A stretch of DNA of 64,000 bases from Gammaproteobacteria bacterium (GCA_030147845.1 JASBUN010000003.1:1-64000), one strand, 5' to 3'. Positions 1 to 9,221 are shown, counted from the stretch's first letter. Numbers and translations: made by a program. Notes: generated from the letters alone by a model not told the origin.

Positions 1-275
1 CTATGCGGTCCGAGCGCCATCATCTGCTGGCTCCGCATCATAATGGCATCAGAGAAGCCACGCGGTAGCATCACCAGCGCCAGGATGATGTACATAATGC
101 CGATCTTCTTGTGGTCCAGGCTGGTGAGCCATTCCTTCCACAGATAGGTCCATTTACCGAAGTAGGTAATCAAGATAACGATCACCACTCCGGACAGCAG
201 CACGAAACCGAAAGCGCCCATGGCGATGGGATTGGAAAAGGGGATCGAAGACAGTGATAGTTTTCCGAACATCAT
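1..275 (-). CDS. cyoB: Cytochrome bo3 ubiquinol oxidase subunit I, N-terminal part
   Basis: This is the first 91 codons of the haem-copper quinol oxidase core subunit; the rest lies beyond the left edge. The reading was made directly on the minus strand. It contains the MFGKLSL start, the [17 protein letters not shown] stretch and the [10 protein letters not shown] segment typical of CyoB, followed by DAIMMRSQQ. Two ATGs are adjacent (273-275 and 270-272); the second matches the usual CyoB start. A GAGAG ribosome site precedes them. The gene begins 18 bases after the cyoA stop, so the two are co-transcribed. The full enzyme oxidises ubiquinol, reduces oxygen and pumps protons at the inner membrane. 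Confidence 0.93.
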   Translation of the reverse strand, partial: MMFGKLSLSSIPFSNPIAMGAFGFVLLSGVVIVILITYFGKWTYLWKEWLTSLDHKKIGIMYIILALVMLPRGFSDAIMMRSQQMMALGPH

Positions 276-293
276 GGATCTCTCGGTTAGAAC

Positions 294-1214
294 CTAATCG
301 ACAGGCGGATTCTCGGCGGATGACGCAGTCGCGTTGGTTCTAACCGACGCGGTCGACGGGCCATGGTTTTTGAAGCGATCTATGATGTCGCGAAACAAGT
401 GCGTCTTTACCGACGAATAGACACTCACTGGTACACGCGCACTGGGCTGTTCTAATAACTTGAGCTGGGTATCATCGAGCTTTTTTGGGGAGCGCTTTAC
501 CTGTTTGATCCACGCTTCAAATTGCTGCGGCGATGTCGCGATTGCTTGGAAATTCATATCGGGGAAGCCGTTGCCGCTGTACTGGTAATTCAGGCCGCGA
601 TACGTGCCCTCGGCGTTGGCCAATAAATGCAGACGGGTTTGCATACCCGCCATCGCATAGATTTGGCCGCCTAAGCGCGGGATCATGAAAGAAGTCATGA
701 CCGTAGAGGAGGTGAGCTTGAAGTTAAGGGGTACGTGTGCTGGAAAGACCAATTTATTGACCACGGCGATGTTTTGATCGGGATAAATGAACAGCCACTT
801 CCAGTCCATCGATACCGCTTCGATACGCAGCGGCTTGGTTGCCATGTCGATAGGCTTATACGGATCCAGCTTATGGGATGACGTCCACGCAAGCGTGCCG
901 AGAACGGCGATCAGCAGGGCGGGTACAGCCCAGATGATCAGATCGACGACGGCCGAATAGGACCAGTTCGGCGTGTATTTTGCTTTCGTGTTCGAGGCGC
1001 GATAGCGCCAGGCGAACCAGGCCGTCATGATAAACACCGGAATGACGACGATGAGCATCAAGCCGATGACGACCAGTATCAAGTGTCGTTCGGCCAAACC
1101 GATCGGTCCGCGTGGGTGCAGGCTTACCATGTCGCTATGTCCGCAGCCGCTGAGCAGAACAACGGATGCAAAGATCAAGCAACGATTGATCCAAGACAGT
1201 GCCTGGCGTGTCAC
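294..1214 (-). CDS. cyoA: Cytochrome bo3 ubiquinol oxidase subunit II (lipoprotein)
   Basis: 306 residues. The start is GTG with an AGGGAAA ribosome site upstream. The N-terminus is a lipoprotein signal ending in LLSGC (Cys at about residue 24). Two transmembrane segments follow, near residues 45-70 and 85-110. The cupredoxin domain lies at about 125-235 and contains SMDWKWLFIYP, but, as in quinol oxidases, lacks the CuA ligands found in cytochrome c oxidases. A COX_ARM-like tail follows. The gene sits between the DUF1641 gene (114 bases upstream) and cyoB (18 bases downstream). By context it gives the SOR/SQR unit a route from quinol to oxygen. Confidence 0.95.
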   Translation of the reverse strand: MTRQALSWINRCLIFASVVLLSGCGHSDMVSLHPRGPIGLAERHLILVVIGLMLIVVIPVFIMTAWFAWRYRASNTKAKYTPNWSYSAVVDLIIWAVPALLIAVLGTLAWTSSHKLDPYKPIDMATKPLRIEAVSMDWKWLFIYPDQNIAVVNKLVFPAHVPLNFKLTSSTVMTSFMIPRLGGQIYAMAGMQTRLHLLANAEGTYRGLNYQYSGNGFPDMNFQAIATSPQQFEAWIKQVKRSPKKLDDTQLKLLEQPSARVPVSVYSSVKTHLFRDIIDRFKNHGPSTASVRTNATASSAENPPVD

Positions 1215-1328
1215 GTGGTAATTTCCCTGCGTTGTAACGGCACTCGCGTTACGGCGTAACCGCCAGTACAGCTAATCCTTTTTTGAGTAAATACTCGTGC
1301 AGCAACCATCCTGCGTCGAACGGTTACT

Positions 1329-2501
1329 TCAGTTCATATGGTGTTTACCGTTTTCCATGCGACGTCCAATTTCCCCCGGCAGCACGGCAAGCAAGCGCAG
1401 TCCTTTCTGTACATCTTTATCTCTCAGCAGGCGCATAAGACCGGTAATGCCGCCCAGGTCTTTGCTGCCGTCTCGCCGGACGTCCGCGACGGCGTCTTGC
1501 GCGCTGTTGATCAACTGACGAAGCTGTTCCAGCGACTGCCCTGGAACCTTATTCATGAGCTGGCTGGTACTGGCGGCCACATCCATTCCATCGGTAATCC
1601 CGGCTAATTGCTCGACCCAACGCCCGGCATCGGCCAGCAGTCCGCTGCGATGCAGTTGGCCGAGCACAATCAGCAGTTCCGAAACTGCTTTATCGGTAGC
1701 GTTCGCATGCACAAACTCGGCGACGTTAACCGCGCCGGCCGTGAGTTCGCCCGCCAAGTGGGTGTCGATGAACTCGGTTACGCTACGTAATTTTCGCAAC
1801 AATATGAACAGCGCCTCGACATCGGTCTTGATCTCGTCGAGCGGCAATTCCGCGAGTTGTTCCAGCCACTTCGAAAGCAGCGGCACGAGTGATTTTCCGC
1901 TGCTGATATTCGCCTGGTCGTTGAACCATGCGGCAGCCGAGTCGGCCCATTGGCCGGCGTTCGCCAAAAACCCGCTGCGCTGCAGGCGGCCGAGTAATAC
2001 CAGTAGATCGGCAATCGCCTCGTCGGTGTGATTGGCGCGTAAGAATTCGGAGACCGAGACGGCTCCGGAAGTTATGTCACCGGCCAGCTGGCTTTCGACA
2101 AAATCGACCACCGTACGAAGTTTTCGCAGCAATGAAAATAGATTCTCGACGTCCGCCTTGATTTCATCGAACGGTAACGAGGCCAACTGCTGTAGCCATT
2201 TGGACAGCAGCGGCAAAAGCGTTTCAGCGCTTGCACCGACAAACTGCGCATTCTCGCGCACCATGGCAAGCACACCGGCTCGTTCCAGTTGATCGAGGGT
2301 GGCGATCAGGCTTTCGGCCAAACCCGCCACGTCATAGCGCGCAGCCAAACGGCCGACTCGATCGACCCCGCCGGTAAACACCCCTGCGCTCGGACCGTCG
2401 AGCACCTGGCCGAGACGCGCGCCGAGATCGCCGATGCGTGCAAGTCCGGCCCATTGCTCATCCGTGAGCGGTGTTTGGACGCTGTTGGCGTGATTTTTCA
2501 T
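1329..2501 (-). CDS. DUF1641-type protein with internal tandem duplication
   Basis: 390 residues, no signal peptide, no membrane segment and no cysteine; strongly helical and leucine rich. A unit of about 90-100 residues occurs twice in register 110 residues apart. The motif PLLSKWL begins near 97 and 207, DEIK near 112 and 222, and RRSG-like QRSG/HRSG near 174 and 284. A degenerate half-copy appears at about 61-87. The C-terminus (DKDVQKGLRLLAVLPGEIG) resembles the end of DUF1641 proteins. In sulfur oxidisers these are often encoded next to SQR; their role is not established. A GGGAGAAG ribosome site supports the ATG at 2501. It lies 86 bases after SQR in the same operon, so a scaffold or regulatory role for SQR is an inference. 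Confidence 0.75.
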   Translation of the reverse strand: MKNHANSVQTPLTDEQWAGLARIGDLGARLGQVLDGPSAGVFTGGVDRVGRLAARYDVAGLAESLIATLDQLERAGVLAMVRENAQFVGASAETLLPLLSKWLQQLASLPFDEIKADVENLFSLLRKLRTVVDFVESQLAGDITSGAVSVSEFLRANHTDEAIADLLVLLGRLQRSGFLANAGQWADSAAAWFNDQANISSGKSLVPLLSKWLEQLAELPLDEIKTDVEALFILLRKLRSVTEFIDTHLAGELTAGAVNVAEFVHANATDKAVSELLIVLGQLHRSGLLADAGRWVEQLAGITDGMDVAASTSQLMNKVPGQSLEQLRQLINSAQDAVADVRRDGSKDLGGITGLMRLLRDKDVQKGLRLLAVLPGEIGRRMENGKHHMN

Positions 2502-2587
2502 GTCACTTCTCCCTCTTGCGGCGCCGCGGATACCAGTGCCTCATGGCGCCGATCGCAGCGCGGCATCGTAACCCCGACACTCACGCA

Positions 2588-3880
2588 CTATGCACTTATC
2601 TTCTCTGCCAGCAATTTGGAAAAGTCCAAGCCCCAATCGGGCACTTTCCCGTGAGTACGGAAGAACAGATTTTTATACTGCATCTTTAACAAGAAGGGGA
2701 TGTGCCCCATCTTCAGCACTTGCTCGTCACCGCCAAACCAACTGTTGGAGCGAATATAGAACGCCTGATTGTTCCCCATATCGCCGATGCAATGGACGAC
2801 CGGCTGCAGCGGCTTGTTGGCGGCTTCGTCGCCCATATGACCGAGCGCGAGCGCGACTTGGCGGCCGACAATCTCGCACTGTTGATGGCCGATGGCGCCA
2901 AGCTTGGGGACGGTAACTGCGGCAGCGTCCCCGGCAGCAAAGATTTCGGGATATTTTGGGTTCTTCATCAGCAAATCGGTTATCACAAAACCTTCGCTAT
3001 CACTGATCGGCAGGTCACGCATGAAATCGTGTGCCACCCAATCGGGGAAAATGATTTTGAGCTCCGCATCGAGGGTCTTGCCATTTTCAAGTTCGATCCC
3101 CTCAGCGGTAATGCGGCTGATGTCACCGGCCTTGTTGACGTAATTGAAACCCATATCGGACGCGATCTTTAATAACTCACCGACGACCTTTTCGCCGGCG
3201 TCTTCGGCGATTAACTCCGCCGGAGTGAATACAGTGATCTTCTCTGGGTCGCCCTGCCCGGTCTTTTTTAGGTAGGTCGCCGCCGACAGCATCACCTCCA
3301 CCGGCGGCCCTTCGCAGGCGGCGAGCGCATCCGGAATCGTACCGCCCGGGTATGGTTCTAGTCCGTGAGCGCCGTCGCCCTGATGGAAGCGTGCTGAGCC
3401 TATTGCGATCGGGCCGCCCTTGTAGCCGCCGTCCCAGAGTTTCCGCCGCAGTCGGTTACCGAGATAGATATCGCTGACGCTGTCGCCAAATTCGGCGAAG
3501 CCATCGATTTTTTCGTACGCCAATCGGTTGCCGAGGGCAACGACGAGGTAATCGTATTGAATACGGCCCGGAGCCGCGCCGGGACGTTCGCTCGGCGTGA
3601 ACTGGACTTCGTGGTTGTCGACATCGATACCGCGGACTTCGCCTTGGATGAACTCGATATGGTCTTGTGCCAATACCGGCGGGAGGTCCATGCGTTGCCC
3701 TATCGCCGGATCCTTGTTTTCAAACACGTCGGCCGGAATATTGGGAATGAACAGCAGGTGATCCTTGCGGTCGACGATCGTGATATTGACATGTTCGCCG
3801 CAAAATTCGCGAATTTTCTGTGCGCTGCCCAAGCCGGCGAAGTTGCCTCCAAGGACGAGTACGTGAGGTTTTCCGTTCAT
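2588..3880 (-). CDS. sqr: Sulfide:quinone oxidoreductase
   Basis: 430 residues of the FAD-dependent pyridine nucleotide-disulfide oxidoreductase family. The N-terminal FAD-binding loop is LGGNFAGLG at 10-18, and a second FAD motif, FAAGDAAA, lies near 314-321. Cysteines are at 27, 189, 335 and 364. C189 and C364 are spaced like the redox pair that carries the growing sulfur chain in other SQRs. The amphipathic C-terminal part (about 385-420) would sit at the membrane face. The enzyme oxidises sulfide to sulfur or polysulfide and reduces quinone. The ATG at 3880 has an AGGAG site. It lies 120 bases downstream of SOR, which produces sulfide, and upstream of the quinol oxidase, so the three make a coherent electron path. 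Confidence 0.93.
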   Translation of the reverse strand: MNGKPHVLVLGGNFAGLGSAQKIREFCGEHVNITIVDRKDHLLFIPNIPADVFENKDPAIGQRMDLPPVLAQDHIEFIQGEVRGIDVDNHEVQFTPSERPGAAPGRIQYDYLVVALGNRLAYEKIDGFAEFGDSVSDIYLGNRLRRKLWDGGYKGGPIAIGSARFHQGDGAHGLEPYPGGTIPDALAACEGPPVEVMLSAATYLKKTGQGDPEKITVFTPAELIAEDAGEKVVGELLKIASDMGFNYVNKAGDISRITAEGIELENGKTLDAELKIIFPDWVAHDFMRDLPISDSEGFVITDLLMKNPKYPEIFAAGDAAAVTVPKLGAIGHQQCEIVGRQVALALGHMGDEAANKPLQPVVHCIGDMGNNQAFYIRSNSWFGGDEQVLKMGHIPFLLKMQYKNLFFRTHGKVPDWGLDFSKLLAEKISA

Positions 3881-4000
3881 GGTAATAGCTCCTTAATTCG
3901 GAATGACGTGAGTGGCTTCAGTGCCTCGCTTGTGATTCGACTAAAGCGTGCGACGATGATGGCGGCACGACTGGCTGTTCGGAACTGCCTTCTACGCGCA

Positions 4001-4939
4001 TTAGTGCGTCAGATGTCGCCGCCAGAGTCCTTGTTCCATCATCGGCGCAAAAAATTGGTAGTACGGACCACGATCGAGGTGGGCCAGTACGCCGTTGTTG
4101 TGAATCTGGCGCAATTCGTAGTCGACCATTGCATAACCAATACCCATGTGCGCGTAGGCCGGTGGCTCCCATTCCATATGGACGAAGTATTGCGACGGAG
4201 TTTGTGCCGGTATAGGTGGTTTATCGTGTACTTCGTCGCCGTAATTGGTGTTGTACTCCGGCGGATTGGCGCCGAGCGTGGCTTTCAACATGCCCTCGGG
4301 GTCCAGTTGAAACGAACCGATGGCCGAGACACCCAATTGTTTAAGCACCATCCAGCCGACCATGCCGGGCACGTCTTGCTTCATTTTTTTTATGGTTTCG
4401 ATGGCGCCTTTCTCGAAATCCTCTTCGTGACCGTGCATGACCCAGTGGTCGCCGAGCGCCACCGTCCGTTGCGCCGCGAGTGCGACTTTCGGTACCGGCT
4501 CATTTTTGGCGAATGCTTCGCCCATGACTTGCGGAACATCACTCATGCTCATGATTTGCGGGAGATCGGATTCCACTACCTCGTAAAGCGGCTCCCATGG
4601 CCCTTCCACCACCATGTCGAGACAGGAACTGCATAATTTGTAGATTTCACGAAAATTATCGTGATGCATCTCTTCGTGGGAGTGCACGTCTTTCCAAACG
4701 GTGTATTGGAACATGCCAATGGGATTCAACGTTTCCCGCATGTCAACGGCGCCGCCGCCATAGCGCCCGGCCATCGGGTGTATGCCGGTCTGAATGAGCT
4801 GCTCGAAGCCGAGAAACCCGGGGTGAGAGGCGGTCGTGATACAGACGCGAGGACCGACCTTCATCATGGTTTCGTAGCTTTCGGGTCGGTTGACGATTTT
4901 GCTGGTATTGATCGCAATGATCGGATTTGACTTGGCCAT
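4001..4939 (-). CDS. sor: Sulfur oxygenase reductase
   Basis: 312 residues, the usual family length. SOR is a cytoplasmic 24-subunit non-haem iron enzyme that turns sulfur and oxygen into sulfite, thiosulfate and sulfide without external cofactors. The residues needed in the Acidianus ambivalens enzyme are present at a constant +2 offset: persulfide cysteine C33 (VGPRVC), iron ligands H88, H92 and E116, and the C103/C106 pair (CSSC). A strong AAGGAGGA ribosome site lies before ATG 4939. It is the first gene of the minus-strand SOR-SQR-DUF1641-cyo unit. SOR is known mainly from archaea and a limited set of bacteria such as Acidithiobacillus caldus and Thioalkalivibrio paradoxus. Confidence 0.96.
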   Translation of the reverse strand: MAKSNPIIAINTSKIVNRPESYETMMKVGPRVCITTASHPGFLGFEQLIQTGIHPMAGRYGGGAVDMRETLNPIGMFQYTVWKDVHSHEEMHHDNFREIYKLCSSCLDMVVEGPWEPLYEVVESDLPQIMSMSDVPQVMGEAFAKNEPVPKVALAAQRTVALGDHWVMHGHEEDFEKGAIETIKKMKQDVPGMVGWMVLKQLGVSAIGSFQLDPEGMLKATLGANPPEYNTNYGDEVHDKPPIPAQTPSQYFVHMEWEPPAYAHMGIGYAMVDYELRQIHNNGVLAHLDRGPYYQFFAPMMEQGLWRRHLTH

Positions 4940-5544
4940 AGTTCCTCCTTGTCGTTGTCGTGAGTTCCCCTCTCATTCGCAATTCGAGTTTTGCTTTGTG
5001 TGTTTAGGAAGGTTAGAGGCATGTGGCGATTGTTCAACGGCGAAAAACTTGAGCCTTTGCACCGATACGCATTACCACTCAGTAAGGTTACGCACGTATT
5101 TTGCAGATGATCGAAACGGGGTCGATGGGACAACGGTGCGTGAAAGATCCGCGGTCGAGCAACTGTGACGTTGAATTAGACCGGAACGAGTGGTTGATCC
5201 GGCCAAAGTCAATGCTGTCTTGGCACGCAACTCGGTGCGGTGGCGCACATTGAATTCGGCAATTGAGGCGCTAGGCTTTTAGTGGATCTAAACGGCGAGT
5301 TGATTTGCGTAATAAGCGCGCCGGAACGTAGCTTAATAAGGTCTGAGTTTATGACGTCGTATCCGGTTGCCGACACTACTTGAGTCAGGTTCTATTCGTA
5401 GCCGGCTACTGTTGCCCGAATACGATCCAGTGTGCGCTTGGCGAGACGGTCGGATTGCACGTATCGGTTCGATCCACCCAGTAGCGCGCCGCACATCGCG
5501 TCGTTGCACGCGCGCGATCATACTAACGGTATTAGGAGATCACC
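4940..5544. other. 605-base divergent intergenic region
   Basis: This region separates SOR (minus) from the glycine-zipper gene (plus) and must hold both promoters. No convincing gene was seen. Short open frames have no family resemblance or ribosome site. No strong inverted repeat was found. Confidence 0.5.
5010..5037 (-). promoter_or_regulatory. Possible promoter for the SOR operon
   Basis: On the minus strand TTGAAC (5032-5037) is followed after 16 bases by TAACCT (5010-5015), about 70 bases upstream of the SOR start. This is a weak sigma-70-like match chosen by position; no mapped start supports it. Confidence 0.2.
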
Positions 5545-6063
5545 ATGAAGCGGAGGCTATATTTCTTGGTTCCCGAGGTGAGTGTTGCCAAGGACACGGT
5601 TGCCGATCTGTTGCTCAATCACGTCCCCGAGCGCGATATCCATATCGTCGCTAAGGACCATCAATTGCTCAAGCAAGAGGAGTTGCCGGAAGCAACCGTG
5701 CTGCAAGAAAAGGATGTGGTGCCGGCCATGCAGAAGGGCGTGGCCATGGGTGGCGCCACCGGTCTTCTCGCTGGCCTTATCGCGGTAGCGATCCCGGGTA
5801 TCGGCTTAGCGCTCGGTGGCGGCGCGATTTTGGCCACAACCGTCGCCGGAGCCGGTTTTGGCGCGTTTGTCGGGCCGATGCTCGGTATATCGGCGAATAG
5901 CTCGCGACTTGAGCAATTCGAGCAAGCCATCGATGCCGGGCAATTGCTGATGCTGATCGATATCGCCAAGGAACGCGTCGACGACATCCGCGCGATCGTT
6001 GCGCGCCACCACCCGCAAGTGCAGATCGAAGGTCTGGAGCCAACCGTTCCACCGTTTCCTTAG
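5545..6063 (+). CDS. Glycine-zipper membrane protein (DUF1269-like)
   Basis: 172 residues. The N-terminal 60 residues form a mixed alpha/beta region (RRLYFLVPEV, then RDIHIVAKD). A glycine-rich hydrophobic stretch covers about 64-115, with repeated GxxxG spacing. The C-terminal helix contains ERVDDIRAIVARHHP. This layout matches small DUF1269/general-stress-type proteins that insert in the inner membrane; no biochemical role is known. AGGAG at 5534-5538 supports the ATG at 5545. It is divergent from SOR and 357 bases upstream of the tetrathionate hydrolase, so it may belong to the sulfur or acid-stress neighbourhood, but this is only context. Confidence 0.75.
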   Translation: MKRRLYFLVPEVSVAKDTVADLLLNHVPERDIHIVAKDHQLLKQEELPEATVLQEKDVVPAMQKGVAMGGATGLLAGLIAVAIPGIGLALGGGAILATTVAGAGFGAFVGPMLGISANSSRLEQFEQAIDAGQLLMLIDIAKERVDDIRAIVARHHPQVQIEGLEPTVPPFP

Positions 6064-6420
6064 CACCTGTTTTTGACCCGCAAGATTCCCAACAATCGGC
6101 GGTTTCGCGTGCGACGAGGTCGACCACCGTCGTAGGCATCTACGGCTGCGGTCGATAGCGGATGGCTATCATGGGATAGTTTCCGCTGAGTTCAGGCCGC
6201 ACAATTGATATTACTTGCGCTCAACGCGGCGATCGAAAAATGTTCTTATTCATTAGCGTGCACAAATATACTGTCAAACGATGAGTCGATGGCAATCTGT
6301 CGACTAGCCATAGAACATTTCGCACTGCTGAGTTCCGGCTGCGTTACCGTTTGGCAATTTGACGGACGTATCACCTGTTCCTAGGTTTAGGTATAAGGCC
6401 ACCACGGATGAGGTGATGAG
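6064..6420. other. 357-base region upstream of tetrathionate hydrolase
   Basis: No gene was recognised. The part from about 6220 to 6330 is more AT rich than its surroundings and probably carries the promoter of the gene at 6421. No clear operator was found. Confidence 0.4.
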
Positions 6421-7995
6421 ATGAGTCTACAAACTTGTAAGAAAGTTACTCCAACCACATTGTTCATCGCTACCGGATTTTGTTGTCTCGCGCTAACGTT
6501 TTCACCTGCGCGGGTAAATGCCGCCGATACCGACGCAGCGACTTGGTCCGGTCATTTGCCAGTGGCTGCGGCGGGGCCGTACGCGAGAGTTTATTTACCA
6601 CAAAATTTGCCGAGCAAGGATGACGCGCGCGGATTTCCGTCATCCTGGCATAGCGTATATGGTAATCCGCAGCACAATGCCGCGTTCGCAGTTGATGACA
6701 ACGCGCCGGAATGGTTGCGGCAAGGCGTCGGCTGGAATTTTGCCGAAGCGCGCGCGTGGCCGCTAACCGATCATCGCGCGTTCGCCGATGGCGTGTACGG
6801 CACGCGTTCGGCCCTGCCGGTACAGACTCAATACATGGGTAATGCACTTGGCGTGACAGCGGTCGATGGCGTGGTATACGCCGAAAGCGACGATATGTTC
6901 GCCTATGCCGTCAATGCGCGCACCGGACAACTCATTTGGCGGACTAGCCCGCTGGTCAATAACCTGATGGGAAATCCGCTGGTAGAGGGCGACACGGTGT
7001 ATTTATCCGCCGGTAGTGTCGCTTTCAATTTTAGTCATGTACTCAAGTACGCCAAAACCGGCAAAGCGCAGCGCGGCGAGGACGTTAACTACAACGGTAT
7101 CATCGCGTTGAACAAGAAAGACGGAAAGTTCAAATGGGTGTTTCTGACTAAAGGTGAGGCGATGCCGACGCCTGCTTATGACAACGGCAAGTTGTTTATT
7201 TCTACCGGCGACGGCAACATTTTTGCGGTGGATGCCAAGTCGGGGCGCAAAGTCTGGAAGACACACGTCGGTGGTACCGCAAACATGTCGGATCCGATAG
7301 TCGTCGACGGTAAATTGTATGTCAGTATGTCGGTGGTGCCGTACGTTTATTGCCTGAATGCCGGCACCGGCAAGGTGTTATGGAAAAAGACCATCAAAGG
7401 CGCCGTCAACACCGGGCTGGGAGACGTCGCGCCGGCGGAAACGAAGGGTGTCATTGTCGATGACACGGTAGCGGATCAACGCATCGAGAACGGAAAAAAG
7501 ACCGTCAACACGGTCATTCAGGCCATGTCTGCAGACACGGGGAAAATCCTCTGGAGCGCGAAAATGGGCCGCGGCCCGCTGTCGCCGGCCTTCAAGGGCG
7601 GTATGCCGATGATTCATGGAGATGTTGTTTATATCGGCACACCCATCAACAGCATTTATCAAGCCCGGAATGTGAAGACCGGCAAGTTGCTTTGGACATG
7701 GAAAGTGCCGCATCCGGGTCCGGCCGGCGCGGCGCGCGGCCCGGCAACCTATTATAAAGGTGCGCTGTACATCTCCACTGGCCCGGATATTTACGCTTTG
7801 AATCCTAAAACGGGTAAGTTGATCGGCAAAACACATGTCGGTGGGCGATTCGGGATCGTTAACCCTACCATCGTCGGCGGCGTGATCTATCTTGGTAATT
7901 CCTGGGATTGGATCAATGCGGTGCCAGTCGACCAGGTCAATCCGAATTACCGCCACGGCCAACACACTGCACCATCCACCCACGCAGCGCTTTGA
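6421..7995 (+). CDS. tetH: Tetrathionate hydrolase-like PQQ-propeller protein
   Basis: 524 residues with a signal peptide (hydrophobic core at about 13-28, cleavage near VNA-AD at 34). The remainder is a repeated beta-propeller of PQQ-like blades, for example AVNARTGQLIW, AVDAKSGRKVW, CLNAGTGKVLW, SADTGKILW and NVKTGKLLWTW. Acidithiobacillus tetrathionate hydrolases have this length, secretion signal and fold; they hydrolyse tetrathionate to thiosulfate, sulfur and sulfate in the periplasm at low pH. The alternative is a PQQ alcohol dehydrogenase-type protein. That is less likely: the chain is short for that family and has no cytochrome domain or adjacent disulfide cysteines. The location beside SOR and SQR supports the sulfur role. 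Ribosome site GAGGTGATG before ATG 6421. Confidence 0.82.
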   Translation: MSLQTCKKVTPTTLFIATGFCCLALTFSPARVNAADTDAATWSGHLPVAAAGPYARVYLPQNLPSKDDARGFPSSWHSVYGNPQHNAAFAVDDNAPEWLRQGVGWNFAEARAWPLTDHRAFADGVYGTRSALPVQTQYMGNALGVTAVDGVVYAESDDMFAYAVNARTGQLIWRTSPLVNNLMGNPLVEGDTVYLSAGSVAFNFSHVLKYAKTGKAQRGEDVNYNGIIALNKKDGKFKWVFLTKGEAMPTPAYDNGKLFISTGDGNIFAVDAKSGRKVWKTHVGGTANMSDPIVVDGKLYVSMSVVPYVYCLNAGTGKVLWKKTIKGAVNTGLGDVAPAETKGVIVDDTVADQRIENGKKTVNTVIQAMSADTGKILWSAKMGRGPLSPAFKGGMPMIHGDVVYIGTPINSIYQARNVKTGKLLWTWKVPHPGPAGAARGPATYYKGALYISTGPDIYALNPKTGKLIGKTHVGGRFGIVNPTIVGGVIYLGNSWDWINAVPVDQVNPNYRHGQHTAPSTHAAL

Positions 7996-8082
7996 ATGCG
8001 ACGCGTAAACTTTTCGCGTTGGAGAACACGCCGGCGAAATTTTCTGCCGGTCACCGGGTAACGTAGTGAGTCCGGTGCAGTA

Positions 8083-8892
8083 TCAATCGGCTTCACTGCG
8101 GACGACGTGAGTATATTTGATGATGGCGACAAATATCACGCCGCCGGCAGCGTTGCCGATGGTCGACCAAAGTAGGAAATGGCCGAAGTCCGCGAGTGTG
8201 ATGCCTTGTCCTGCGAACAAGCCGCTCAGTACCTCGGTGGTTCCGGCTATGCAATGCGGAAGATGGGCAAGTCCGATCGCGCTAGTTACCAGCCAGACGA
8301 TGACGATTTGACTGATGGTGTCACGGGCGGCGGTAACCAGCCACGATAGCAGCCCCATCAACCAGCCCGCGAGCACGGCGCCTAGCGTGATGGTCCACCA
8401 GCTGTGTTGGACACTGCGCTGGGCCAAATAACCGAAGGCGTCCGGCGTAACGGCATGAAACGCCGGACCAATGAAGGCTGCAAACGCGGCGAATAGGGTG
8501 GCGCCGACCAGATTGCTGACGTAGACCAAAAGCCACAGTCGAAGCAGCGAGGTAAGCGTAGTGCGTCGATTCAGTAGCGGCAGTACCGCGAGTGTGGTGT
8601 GTTCGGTGAATAGCTCGGAGCGTCCCAGGACGACGAATATAAAGCCGACGCTGTAGGCGTTTGCCATCAGAAACGCACGTACGTACTCCGGCGCGCTTCC
8701 CGCTGCGACGGTGAATATGACCGCGGACAAAAACACGCTGAAGCTGAGATCGAGTCCGGCCGACAGGCCCGACATGAATAGGCCAACACCGGATCGGTTG
8801 GTTTCGATCTCACCTTGATCAATTTGCTGGCGTAGGATGTCGCGGTAGGATTTTAGCGCGCCGCGGTCGGAATCTTCGTGAGACGTAGCCAT
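8083..8892 (-). CDS. Formate/nitrite transporter (FNT) family channel
   Basis: 269 residues with six hydrophobic segments and the aquaporin-like FNT layout: SAGLDLSFSVF in the first helix, GRSELFTEHTT after helix 2-3, and HCIAGTTEVL near the fifth segment. FNT proteins conduct small monovalent anions or their acids: formate, nitrite, lactate or hydrosulfide. The substrate cannot be read here. The N-terminal cytoplasmic extension is acidic and polar, like YfdC-type members. ATG 8892 follows AAGGA; the in-frame TTG three bases upstream is less likely. It is convergent with tetH, 87 bases apart. A hydrosulfide or nitrite role is only suggested by context. Confidence 0.85.
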   Translation of the reverse strand: MATSHEDSDRGALKSYRDILRQQIDQGEIETNRSGVGLFMSGLSAGLDLSFSVFLSAVIFTVAAGSAPEYVRAFLMANAYSVGFIFVVLGRSELFTEHTTLAVLPLLNRRTTLTSLLRLWLLVYVSNLVGATLFAAFAAFIGPAFHAVTPDAFGYLAQRSVQHSWWTITLGAVLAGWLMGLLSWLVTAARDTISQIVIVWLVTSAIGLAHLPHCIAGTTEVLSGLFAGQGITLADFGHFLLWSTIGNAAGGVIFVAIIKYTHVVRSEAD

Positions 8893-9221
8893 CAATGGTC
8901 CTTCGCCGATGAGGTGTGAGCGTCACACCATGCATAGCTTGGCGGTTGATCGAAAGCGGGGTTTCTTCAAACTATAGCCTCGTAGCCTGGAGAAGCCCTG
9001 ATCTATCCGCCGAATCAGCGTTGGCTGCGTTAGATAACGGCTTGTTCATTAATTGTGCGCACACTGCGCCTATTCGTCACCGCCCGTCTTGCCCCCGTGC
9101 CTTTGATTGAATCTATCAAAGCTTCTCTAGGAATAGGGTTATGCATGCGCCGGCCCACTTCACGTCGCGGTATCGAGTCGGCTGTAAGATCATATTCACC
9201 GATAGCGCGAAGGTGTAGCCT
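8893..9221. other. 329-base region with no recognised gene
   Basis: It lies between the FNT channel start and the hemerythrin-like fragment. All three forward frames were read for the missing first half of a hemerythrin domain and none was found. Confidence 0.4.

Noticed and set aside
5210-5240. TGGCACGCAACTCGGTGC upstream of the glycine-zipper gene as a sigma-54 promoter
   Set aside because: The first half fits but the -12 GC with correct spacing is absent, and it is over 300 bases from the gene.
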